A stretch of 16,044 bases of DNA. Source: Nautiliaceae bacterium. Its GTDB lineage: Bacteria > Campylobacterota > Campylobacteria > Campylobacterales > Nautiliaceae. Under the pieces are notes generated by a model. It had not been told where the DNA came from, did no database searches, and worked only from the letters and a program-made list of their open reading frames with translations. Below, in pieces: positions 1 through 7,720 of the stretch (position 1 is the stretch's first letter; every line of letters starts with the position of its first letter). A program made the translations under genes and the position numbers. The DNA is taken from positions 1 through 16,044 of the forward strand of contig JAMOSM010000036.1 in the NCBI GenBank assembly GCA_027063075.1. Direction: 5' to 3'.

Positions 1-460
1 CAACTTCTGGTTTTTTATCCTGCATTCCAAGCATTCTAGATACATTTGGACCGTAAATATCCCCATCAAGTATCCCTACCTTTTTACCTTCTTTACTAAG
101 TGCAAGAGCTAAATTAACAGCAGTTGTAGATTTACCAACTCCACCTTTACCAGAAGATACCATTACAAAATCTTTTACATTTGGCATTTTATTTACACCG
201 CGAGAAGAAGTCTCTCTTGGTTTTTTTGGTCTAATAATTTGAGTTGTAGCTTCAACTCCTATTTTTTTTAGCTCATCAATCGTTGCGTCATTTAGTTTTT
301 GAGCTACCTCATCATCGGTTGAAGGAATTTGATAAGTAATAATCGCTTTTTTTCCGTCTTCACTAACTTCAATATCTTTTACAAATCCAAAATCCACAAC
401 ACTTTTTTTAAAGCCCGGATAAATTACATTTTTTAGGGCTTTTTCAATTTTTTCTTTCAC
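1..460 (-). CDS. apbC: ApbC/Mrp-family Fe-S carrier P-loop ATPase (N-terminal part, cut by window edge)
   Basis: The first 153 codons of a Mrp/NBP35-type ATPase, which in this family binds and hands over [4Fe-4S] clusters in the cytoplasm. Translating the minus strand by hand gives an N-terminal MIP18/DUF59-like domain (about residues 1-80), a charged linker, then the deviant Walker A motif GKGGVGKST at about residues 104-112 and the LDGDIYGPN segment typical of Mrp. The start is GTG at 460, chosen because AAGGAG sits about six bases upstream and the DUF59 domain begins there. The C-terminal half, including the expected CxxC, lies outside the window. It follows thiC by 59 bp on the same strand and has its own candidate promoter. 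ApbC was named for a thiamine-pyrimidine phenotype in Salmonella, so the pairing makes sense. The family assignment is firm; the exact cluster client is inference. Confidence 0.92.
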   Translation of the reverse strand, partial: MKEKIEKALKNVIYPGFKKSVVDFGFVKDIEVSEDGKKAIITYQIPSTDDEVAQKLNDATIDELKKIGVEATTQIIRPKKPRETSSRGVNKMPNVKDFVMVSSGKGGVGKSTTAVNLALALSKEGKKVGILDGDIYGPNVSRMLGMQDKKPEV

Positions 461-488
461 TTTATCTCCTTATAAGTTTTTTTTATTA

Positions 489-517
489 TTTATATAACTT
501 TTTTTTATATTTGTCAA
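489..517 (-). promoter_or_regulatory. Candidate sigma-70 promoter for apbC
   Basis: On the minus strand TTGACA (517-512) is followed by a 17-base spacer and TATAAA (494-489). This is close to the bacterial housekeeping consensus with ideal spacing. It starts three bases past the thiC stop and lies about 30 bases in front of the apbC GTG codon. It would let apbC be transcribed independently of thiC. The region is very AT-rich, so chance matches to the -10 element are likely, but a perfect TTGACA at 17-base spacing is less so. Confidence 0.55.
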
Positions 518-519
518 TA

Positions 520-1959
<1,440 letters not shown>

Positions 1960-2014
1960 TTAAAAGAAAAAGTTAAAAAAAAATTTGCTCTTTAATAATC
2001 ACTTATTTACAAAA

Positions 2015-2021
2015 AGTAACA
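2015..2021 (-). promoter_or_regulatory. HP1021-box match, site 1 (TGTTACT)
   Basis: Read on the minus strand this is TGTTACT, matching the heptamer TGTTWCW described for the Helicobacter pylori orphan regulator HP1021. It lies about 12 bases upstream of the ispDF -10 element. A homologue of that regulator is the second gene of this operon. The match is seen; binding is inference. Confidence 0.45.
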
Positions 2022-2032
2022 TTTTTTTTTTG

Positions 2033-2038
2033 TATAAT
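2033..2038 (+). promoter_or_regulatory. -10 element of the ispDF operon promoter
   Basis: A perfect TATAAT preceded by TG and by a run of ten T residues (2022-2031). This T-rich upstream pattern without a clear -35 box is typical of epsilonproteobacterial sigma-70 promoters. Transcription would start near 2045, giving a leader of roughly 20 bases before the TTG start codon at 2068. Confidence 0.65.
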
Positions 2039-2058
2039 TTTGTAACATTTTTACAAAA
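2038..2058. promoter_or_regulatory. Palindromic operator candidate between -10 and start of ispDF
   Basis: TTTTGTAA, five spacer bases (CATTT), then TTACAAAA: a perfect 8-bp inverted repeat. It begins at the last base of the TATAAT box and ends on the ribosome binding site, so a bound protein would block transcription start. The minus strand of its left half contains TGTTACA (2047-2041), the second match to the HP1021 box. A related shorter inverted pattern, TTAC-N5-GTAA, lies at 2007-2019. It is too close to the expected start point to be mainly an RNA hairpin, so I favour a DNA operator. Confidence 0.5.
2041..2047 (-). promoter_or_regulatory. HP1021-box match, site 2 (TGTTACA)
   Basis: The minus strand reads TGTTACA, fitting TGTTWCW. 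It sits in the left half of the palindrome at 2038-2058, over the expected transcription start of the ispDF operon, and in the same orientation as site 1, 26 bp from it. Confidence 0.45.
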
Positions 2059-2067
2059 GGAAACAGT

Positions 2068-3189
2068 TTGGATGTTACTTTAATAGTTTTGAGTGCAGGT
2101 AACTCAAGCAGATTTAATTACTCTGTAAAAAAACAATGGTTAAGAATTTACAACAAACCCTTATGGGAATTTGTGGCTAACAGATTTAACGAATTTTTTG
2201 AATTTAAAAAAACAATTATAACCGCAAACCCTGAAGAAGTAAGACTTTATAAAAAGATAAGCGATTATGAAATAGTACCAGGAGATAAAGAAAGACAGCT
2301 TAGTCTAAAAAAAGCCCTGCAAAAAGTTAATACCGAATATGTAATGGTCACAGACGTAGCAAGGGCGTGCGTACCCGAAGAAATTATTTTAAATCTTATA
2401 TCTTCAATAAAATATGCCGATTGTATAGTCCCTTATCTATCTCCTGTAGATACGGTTGTATATGAAGACAAAACAATTGACAGAAACAGAGTAAAACTTA
2501 TCCAAACCCCCCAACTTAGCCGCACGGAAATTTTAAAAAAAGCCCTTAATACAGATAAACTCTTTACTGATGAAAGAGCTGCAATTGAAGCAATAGGAGG
2601 AAAAATAAAATATATTCCTGGGTCTGAAAAAAGCAAAAAGATAACTTACTTTAAAGACCTAGACCTTCCCTGTTTAAAACCGCCAAAAAAACTGACACTA
2701 ACGGGCATAGGATATGATACCCACTCTTTTGAAGAGAATAAAAAGATGTATTTAGGAGGAGTGGAGATTGAATCTTCTTTTGGATTTAAAGCACATAGCG
2801 ACGGAGATGTGGCAATTCACGCCCTAATTGACGCCCTCTTAGGAGCCGCCGGATTTGGAGATATTGGAGAATTTTTTCCGGATACAGACAATAGCTATAA
2901 AAATATCTCAAGCGTAAAACTTTTAAAAGAAGTTCTAAATACTCTAAAAAAAACAGGTTATGAAATAATAAACGCAGATTTAACAATTATTGCACAAAAA
3001 CCAAAACTAAAAGAATACAAAACAAAAATTCAAAGAAATTTAAGCAATATACTAAACGCACCCGTTAATATAAAAGCCACAACGAATGAAAAAATGGGAT
3101 TTATTGGAAGAGGTGAAGGCGTAGCTGTAATTGCAAATGCAAATTTAACTTATAAGGACTGGTATGAAGATTATAATAGTAGAAAATGA
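2068..3189 (+). CDS. ispDF: Bifunctional IspD/IspF isoprenoid enzyme (MEP pathway)
   Basis: 373 residues joining two MEP-pathway enzymes: 2-C-methyl-D-erythritol 4-phosphate cytidylyltransferase (IspD, about residues 1-205) and 2-C-methyl-D-erythritol 2,4-cyclodiphosphate synthase (IspF, about 212-370). The IspD half opens with the nucleotide-binding loop LSAGNSSRF and has the VTDVARAC block. The IspF half has DTH and HSDGD metal and substrate residues, the FPDTD segment and the KATTNEKMGFIGRGEG tail. The fusion is usual in Campylobacterota. The start is TTG at 2068, with AAAAGGAA five bases upstream; no ATG precedes the IspD glycine-rich loop. It is the first gene of the plus-strand operon, and its last 26 bases overlap the next gene. 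IspD has shrunk relative to stand-alone forms, but no catalytic block is obviously missing. Confidence 0.96.
   Translation: MDVTLIVLSAGNSSRFNYSVKKQWLRIYNKPLWEFVANRFNEFFEFKKTIITANPEEVRLYKKISDYEIVPGDKERQLSLKKALQKVNTEYVMVTDVARACVPEEIILNLISSIKYADCIVPYLSPVDTVVYEDKTIDRNRVKLIQTPQLSRTEILKKALNTDKLFTDERAAIEAIGGKIKYIPGSEKSKKITYFKDLDLPCLKPPKKLTLTGIGYDTHSFEENKKMYLGGVEIESSFGFKAHSDGDVAIHALIDALLGAAGFGDIGEFFPDTDNSYKNISSVKLLKEVLNTLKKTGYEIINADLTIIAQKPKLKEYKTKIQRNLSNILNAPVNIKATTNEKMGFIGRGEGVAVIANANLTYKDWYEDYNSRK
2073..2079 (+). promoter_or_regulatory. HP1021-box match, site 3 (TGTTACT)
   Basis: TGTTACT on the plus strand, within codons 2-4 of ispDF, in the opposite orientation to sites 1 and 2. Because it is inside coding sequence it is the weakest of the three, but its spacing of about 25-30 bp from site 2 is similar to the spacing of the other pair. 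Confidence 0.3.
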
Positions 3190-4021
3190 ACTCTACTTAG
3201 CTCAAAGCATTCAAAACAATCTAAGCGAAAAACTAAAAGCCACATGTGAAATTTACGGCTCTTATGCTGAAGTTATTGAAAAAGATGCCGATATTTTTAT
3301 TGTAAATACAAACTTACAAGGAAATCTTATAAATTTTGTAAAAGAAAAGAAAGATAAAATAATTATTCTTTTAGTGCCTTATGTTACCTATTCAAACGTA
3401 ACTCAGCCAATTGAAGAAGGAGCTGATGATTATCTGCAAAAACCTTTTACAATTGAAGAGCTTGTAAGAAAAATAAAACATCTAAAAGAGTATTACACTC
3501 TTAAAGAAAAAATTAAAAAACTTGAAAACTTTATAGAGTTTATTTTAAAAGACATTGAAATGACACTTCCTAAGTACTCTTTTCCTATTTTTATAAAATC
3601 ATCTCCTACAAAAACTATAGAAAAATTTGTATATGAAATAGCAAAGGCTGAAAATGCCTTAATCGAAATTGTAGATTTAACAAAATTCAATAAAAAAACC
3701 TTCAAGAAAAAAAACAGAATATTTTTCTGCATAAATTATGACAAAGTTGAAAATGAAGAAATTTTAAACTATATCTCAAAATTTAAATCAATTATTCTTT
3801 TACCTAAAAATTATGAAAAAATAACAAAGTGTCTTGAAATTGAAGCAAACACTAAAAACTTTTTTGATGAAGAGATTTTAAGTATTGAAGAATATATCAA
3901 ATTCATTATAACCACCCATCAGCATAAATTTCCAGATACCGAACTTAGCAAAAAGCTTGGTATAAGCAGAAAGAGCCTATGGGAAAAAAGGAAAAAGTAT
4001 GGAATTTACAAACAAAAGTAA
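3164..4021 (+). CDS. Orphan atypical response regulator, HP1021/Cj1608 family
   Basis: 285 residues. A receiver-like domain (about 1-115) is followed by a middle domain (about 130-240) and a Fis-type helix-turn-helix at 257-282 (ELSKKLGISRKSLWEKRKKYG). The receiver keeps the acidic patch (E7, E9) and the lysine of the KPF motif (K93), but the phospho-acceptor position is asparagine (N48 in IFIVNTN) and the usual Thr/Ser is lost, so normal phosphorylation is not expected. There is no histidine kinase nearby. In H. pylori, HP1021 is such a phosphorylation-independent regulator, binds oriC and responds to redox stress; C. jejuni Cj1608 is its relative. The place between ispDF and the sulfurylase-like gene matches those genomes, as I recall them. 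ATG at 3164 overlaps ispDF by 26 bp. Family assignment rests on domain layout, the missing aspartate and gene order. Confidence 0.83.
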   Translation: MKIIIVENELYLAQSIQNNLSEKLKATCEIYGSYAEVIEKDADIFIVNTNLQGNLINFVKEKKDKIIILLVPYVTYSNVTQPIEEGADDYLQKPFTIEELVRKIKHLKEYYTLKEKIKKLENFIEFILKDIEMTLPKYSFPIFIKSSPTKTIEKFVYEIAKAENALIEIVDLTKFNKKTFKKKNRIFFCINYDKVENEEILNYISKFKSIILLPKNYEKITKCLEIEANTKNFFDEEILSIEEYIKFIITTHQHKFPDTELSKKLGISRKSLWEKRKKYGIYKQK

Positions 4022-5174
4022 AATCTATATAGATAAAGAAGCCCATATAACTCTTGCAATGGTTCAAGCCGGGCTTTTAAAACCTATAGATAAACTAATG
4101 AATAAAAAAGAAGCTAAAATTGCAGACGAAAAAAAACTTTACAAACAAAAATCAGTTCCTTTCTCTTTTATTTTAGCTCCCGCAGGCAAAAAAAATGAAA
4201 ACATTTTAAAACAAAAACCAAAAAAAATAGAACTATTTTGCGAAGGTAAAAAAGTAGGAGAAGTGGAAGTAGAAGAGATATATGAAATTGACCCTCTAGA
4301 AAGGGTAAAAACAATTTACGGCACAACCGATTCAAAAAACTACCCGCAAGTCGCAAAAACACTAAAAAGACTCGGCCGGTTTGCAATTGCAGGGGATTTT
4401 TGGGTAGAAGATACAGGAATAAAAAAGAGAGTTGATTTTGTAAAAGAGAAAATTAAAAATTTAAATTCCATTGTCGGTATGACAATGCACGCAAAACCAA
4501 TCCACAGGGTTCATGAAAAAATAATGCGTCAAGCCATTGAAAAAAATGACCTTTTAATTATTTTTCTTATAAAAAACATTCAAGAAGAAGAAATTCCTTA
4601 CAAATTAAGATATGAAGCCTTAAAATACGTAGTTGAGAATTATTTTCCAAAAGACAAGGTTTTAATAGTGCCTCTTTTAAACACCTATATCTTCTCAGGA
4701 GTAAATGAGGCAATCCTTGATGCAATGATTGCAAAAAATTTTGGATGCAACAAATTTATTATGGGACAAACCCACAAAGGTCTTGGAATTTATTATGAAG
4801 CAAACCATTTAAAAAGTATTTTTGACAGTATGGACTTAGATATCGAGGTTGAAACCATTAACGAATATGTCTATTGTGAACAATGTAGAACAATTGTAAG
4901 TGTAAATTCCTGTCCGCACGGAAGCCATCATCATATAAGTTATCACAGCGACTCAATTTTTGAACTCATAAAAACAGGATTAATTCCTCCAACTATTCTT
5001 ATGAGAAAAGAAATAAGCGCTAAATATTTAGCATATATGTTTCCAAACAGATTTAAAAACCTTCAAAAACTCTATTATGACATTTCACCAAACAAAGGAT
5101 TGATTGAAGAGAGTTCAGATGAAGATTTTTATATAGCTTTAATGAAGCTTTATCAAACAAGCTCTCTTACATAA
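3999..5174 (+). CDS. ATP-sulfurylase-like protein with altered active-site motifs
   Basis: 391 residues with the ATP sulfurylase (sulfate adenylyltransferase) fold order: a PUA-like N-terminal domain (about 1-145), the nucleotidyltransferase core (about 150-330) and the C-terminal part. It keeps the HxxH pair (H169, H172 in PIHRVHE) and a zinc site like that of thermophile enzymes (C293, C296, C305, H307). The substrate loop, normally QTRNPxHRxHE, reads MHAKPIHRVHE, and the normal GRDHAG loop reads GQTHKG (256-261). The residues that grip sulfate and adenylate are therefore changed, while the histidines for the ATP phosphates remain. No APS reductase, APS kinase or other sulfate genes are nearby. 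ATG at 3999, with AAAGGA upstream, overlaps the regulator gene by 23 bp. I would not assume sulfate activation; the superfamily call is secure, the reaction is unknown. Confidence 0.8.
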   Translation: MEFTNKSKIYIDKEAHITLAMVQAGLLKPIDKLMNKKEAKIADEKKLYKQKSVPFSFILAPAGKKNENILKQKPKKIELFCEGKKVGEVEVEEIYEIDPLERVKTIYGTTDSKNYPQVAKTLKRLGRFAIAGDFWVEDTGIKKRVDFVKEKIKNLNSIVGMTMHAKPIHRVHEKIMRQAIEKNDLLIIFLIKNIQEEEIPYKLRYEALKYVVENYFPKDKVLIVPLLNTYIFSGVNEAILDAMIAKNFGCNKFIMGQTHKGLGIYYEANHLKSIFDSMDLDIEVETINEYVYCEQCRTIVSVNSCPHGSHHHISYHSDSIFELIKTGLIPPTILMRKEISAKYLAYMFPNRFKNLQKLYYDISPNKGLIEESSDEDFYIALMKLYQTSSLT

Positions 5175-5186
5175 AAAGGATAAAAA

Positions 5187-5840
5187 ATGATATTTAAAGA
5201 TAGATTTGATGCAGGAATTAAGCTCAGTGAAGTTGTAGATTTACCTCAAAACAGTATAATTTTTGCAATTCCAAGAGGAGGTGTGCCTGTTGGATATGCA
5301 ATTGCAGTAAATAAAAAAATTCCAATGGATATAGTGGTTGTTAGAAAACTTCCTATTCCTTTTAACTCTGAAGCAGGTTTTGGAAGTATTACAGTTGATG
5401 GAAAAGTTATTTTAAATCCAAATTTTGAATATCTTTTTTCACAAATTCCAATTGATTCAATCGCAAGAGAGGTTTTAAGTGAAGTTAAAAGAAGAGACTT
5501 TTTATATAGAAAAAATGCTCCTTATAAAGATTTAACAGGTAAAACAGCAGTTGTAGTAGATGATGGATTTGCAAGCGGATACAGTGCCATAGCCGCATAT
5601 GAAATGCTAAAAAAATACAATCCTCAAAGAATAATAGCAATAGCCCCTGTATGTCCAACCGATACAAAAAAACTACTTGAAAATTACTTTGATGAGGTTT
5701 ATTGTCTGATTGAAAGTGAAAAAAAACCTTTTGCGGTTGCCTCTTTTTATCAAGATTTTCACGATTTAAGCGATGATGAGATACTTGAAATTATAGAAGA
5801 TTTAAAAGAAAAAAAACTGCTTTGGAGCGAATATGAATAA
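5187..5840 (+). CDS. Phosphoribosyltransferase-like protein
   Basis: 217 residues of the type I phosphoribosyltransferase fold, of the group often annotated simply as putative phosphoribosyltransferase. The 13-residue PRPP-binding motif is seen at about 122-134 (VVVDDGFASGYSA), with the acidic pair D125-D126 intact and Ser at the place where Thr is common. An early AIPRGGVPVGYAIA block (about 27-40) and VVRKLPIPFNSEAGFGSI (51-68) match this group, whose substrate is generally unknown. No signal peptide or membrane segment. AAAAGGA lies seven bases before the ATG. It starts 12 bp after the sulfurylase-like gene and overlaps pgpA by 8 bp, so it is co-transcribed. In C. jejuni I recall pgpA directly after the sulfurylase-like gene, so this gene may be an insertion in the ancestral order. 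The acceptor base or other nucleophile cannot be read from the sequence. Confidence 0.78.
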   Translation: MIFKDRFDAGIKLSEVVDLPQNSIIFAIPRGGVPVGYAIAVNKKIPMDIVVVRKLPIPFNSEAGFGSITVDGKVILNPNFEYLFSQIPIDSIAREVLSEVKRRDFLYRKNAPYKDLTGKTAVVVDDGFASGYSAIAAYEMLKKYNPQRIIAIAPVCPTDTKKLLENYFDEVYCLIESEKKPFAVASFYQDFHDLSDDEILEIIEDLKEKKLLWSEYE

Positions 5841-6327
5841 AATAAAATGGTTTATATTAACAGGGTTTTATTCAGGACTTTTACCAAAAGCACCTGGAAC
5901 GTGGGGCAGTATCGTTGGAACCGTTATTGCATATTTAGTTATTAAGTTTTTTCCAACACCAAATCAGACACTTCTTATGCTTGCAATGCTTTTTTTTGTA
6001 ATAGGCGTAAAATTTACAGACGAATACGAAAAAAACGGCGGAATACACGATGACAAAAGAATAGTAATTGATGAAATAGCAGGAATATTAATTGCCATAG
6101 GACTGCTTGGAGATTTAAAAAACGACACCCTGATAAAAATATTTTTTGCATTTGTAGCATTTAGGATTTTTGATATATGGAAACCTTCAATTATAGGAAG
6201 AATAGATAAAAAATTAAAAGGCGGGCTTGGAGTTATGGCAGATGACGCGCTTGCCGGAATTTTTGGGGCAATACTTGCCGGAATTTTTTATATAGGGTAT
6301 TTAAAACTAAAATCATTAGGATTATAA
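5833..6327 (+). CDS. pgpA: Phosphatidylglycerophosphatase A
   Basis: 164 residues. PgpA removes phosphate from phosphatidylglycerophosphate to give phosphatidylglycerol at the inner membrane. The family blocks are all present: PKAPGTWGS near the N-terminus (about 19-27), VIDEIAG in the middle, FRIFDIWKP, and KGGLGVMADDALAGIFGA close to the C-terminus. Hydrophobic stretches at about 28-40, 48-60, 83-95 and 140-158 give three to four membrane segments. The length is normal for PgpA. The start ATG lies within the end of the phosphoribosyltransferase gene (8-bp overlap), and the TAA stop directly abuts the ATG of the permease. That spacing suggests translational coupling along the operon. Confidence 0.93.
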   Translation: MNKIKWFILTGFYSGLLPKAPGTWGSIVGTVIAYLVIKFFPTPNQTLLMLAMLFFVIGVKFTDEYEKNGGIHDDKRIVIDEIAGILIAIGLLGDLKNDTLIKIFFAFVAFRIFDIWKPSIIGRIDKKLKGGLGVMADDALAGIFGAILAGIFYIGYLKLKSLGL

Positions 6328-7632
6328 ATGGAAAAAAAAGCCTTTAATACCTTTTCGGCTGCAATGCTTGGAATTGGCACAATGGTCGGAATCGGTATTT
6401 TTATAGTTATAGGGCTTGCCGGAAGTATTGCGGGAAACCTTGTATGGCTCTCATTTGTAATCGGAGGTATAATTGCACTTCTTAGTGGATATTCTTTGGC
6501 AAAACTTGCTATACGCTTTCCAAGTAGAGGGGGTATTATTGAATATCTTGTTCAGGAATTTGGAGAAAATTACATATCAGGAGCATTAAGTGTTATGTTT
6601 TATTTTGCACAGCTTGTAACTCTTGCGGCTGTAGCAAAAAGTTTTGGAGAATACGGGGCAAGACTTTTTGGATACAGTTCAGTTTTTATAATAGATACTT
6701 TTGCAGTTGGAATTGTTTTGTTTTTCACAATAATTAATCTTCTTGGAGCGGCATTTGTTGCAAAAAGCGAAAATTTTATTGTGGCAATAAAGCTTATAGC
6801 TTTAAGTGTTTTTACAATAGCCGCCCTTATTCACATAAATCCTCAATATCTCTCATTAAAAGACGCACCTCCTGTTATAAACGCAGTTTTTGCAATAGGT
6901 CTTACATTTTTTGCTTATCAAGGATACAGTGTAATTACAAATGCCGTTGAAGATATGGAAAATCCAAAACAGACCGTATTAAAAGCTATGTTTTTGGCAA
7001 TCGGAACCGTAACAGTTTTATATGTGGCGGTAAGTATTGCGGTTCTTGGAAATCTGCCTCTTAGCGAAGTTATAAAAGCAAAAGACTATGCACTTGCCGA
7101 AGCAGCAAAACCTGTTTTTGGAGAAATGGGTTTTAAAATAATGGCAGTAGTTGCTCTAATCTCAGCAACAAGCGCAATAAACGCCACAATATACGCAGCT
7201 ACCGAAATAAGTTATACGCTTGCAAAAAAAGGAGAACTTCCAAAAGTATATGAATATAATGTATTTAACTCATATGAGGGACTTTTAATCTCAACCGCAC
7301 TTATTATCCCTATGATTTTATTTTTTAACCTCAGCGAAATTACAACAGTTGCAGCCTTAAGCGTCCTTATAATCCAAGCACTTGTTCATTTTGGGCATAT
7401 AAAACTGACTAAAAAAACAGGAGCAAAAAAAAGCGTAATTGTAGCTGCATTTTTACTTATGAGTTTTGTAGTTTTTGCAACACTTTATTACAACGCTCAA
7501 AAAGACATAAAAATAATTTACTATCTAATCGGCGGTTTTACTATTGCCTTTATTATGGAAATCATTTTAAGAAAACTCTTTAAAAGAACAATTAAAAAAC
7601 AGATTAAAGAACTGATAGATGAGCTCTTATAA
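6328..7632 (+). CDS. APC-superfamily amino acid permease
   Basis: 434 residues, hydrophobic nearly throughout, with about 12 predicted membrane helices. The first helix carries the glycine-rich MVGIGIFIVIG motif (about 19-29), which in the APC fold forms the unwound substrate-binding part of TM1. The FFAYQGY block in TM6 (about 194-200) and VEDMENPKQT just after it are also typical. A basic tail (KLFKRTIKKQIKE) ends the protein. The substrate, presumably an amino acid or amine, cannot be told from sequence alone. The ATG follows the pgpA stop with no gap, and AGGA lies six bases upstream. It is the last gene of the operon, and its stop is about 50 bases before a terminator hairpin. Confidence 0.9.
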   Translation: MEKKAFNTFSAAMLGIGTMVGIGIFIVIGLAGSIAGNLVWLSFVIGGIIALLSGYSLAKLAIRFPSRGGIIEYLVQEFGENYISGALSVMFYFAQLVTLAAVAKSFGEYGARLFGYSSVFIIDTFAVGIVLFFTIINLLGAAFVAKSENFIVAIKLIALSVFTIAALIHINPQYLSLKDAPPVINAVFAIGLTFFAYQGYSVITNAVEDMENPKQTVLKAMFLAIGTVTVLYVAVSIAVLGNLPLSEVIKAKDYALAEAAKPVFGEMGFKIMAVVALISATSAINATIYAATEISYTLAKKGELPKVYEYNVFNSYEGLLISTALIIPMILFFNLSEITTVAALSVLIIQALVHFGHIKLTKKTGAKKSVIVAAFLLMSFVVFATLYYNAQKDIKIIYYLIGGFTIAFIMEIILRKLFKRTIKKQIKELIDELL

Positions 7633-7682
7633 AAAGATAGATTTTATAAGCGGGAGAGATTGACACATACAAAAAAGATTTT

Positions 7683-7720
7683 CGATGCCTGCAAATTGCA
7701 AGCATCGTTTTATTATTTTT
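7683..7720. terminator. Bidirectional intrinsic terminator between converging operons
   Basis: CGATGC (7683-7688), a C/A mismatch, TGCA, a three-base loop AAT, TGCA, then GCATCG (7702-7707), followed on the plus strand by TTTTATTATTTTT. On the minus strand the sequence after the hairpin reads AAAATCTTTTTT, so it can also stop the leftward operon. It lies between the permease stop (7632) and the RNase T2 stop (7719); the plus-strand U-tract runs into that stop codon. Confidence 0.8.

Noticed and set aside
3999..5174. Ordinary sulfate adenylyltransferase (sat)
   Set aside because: The sulfate-binding QTRN and the GRDHAG motifs are replaced, so I leave out the gene symbol and do not assume the reaction.
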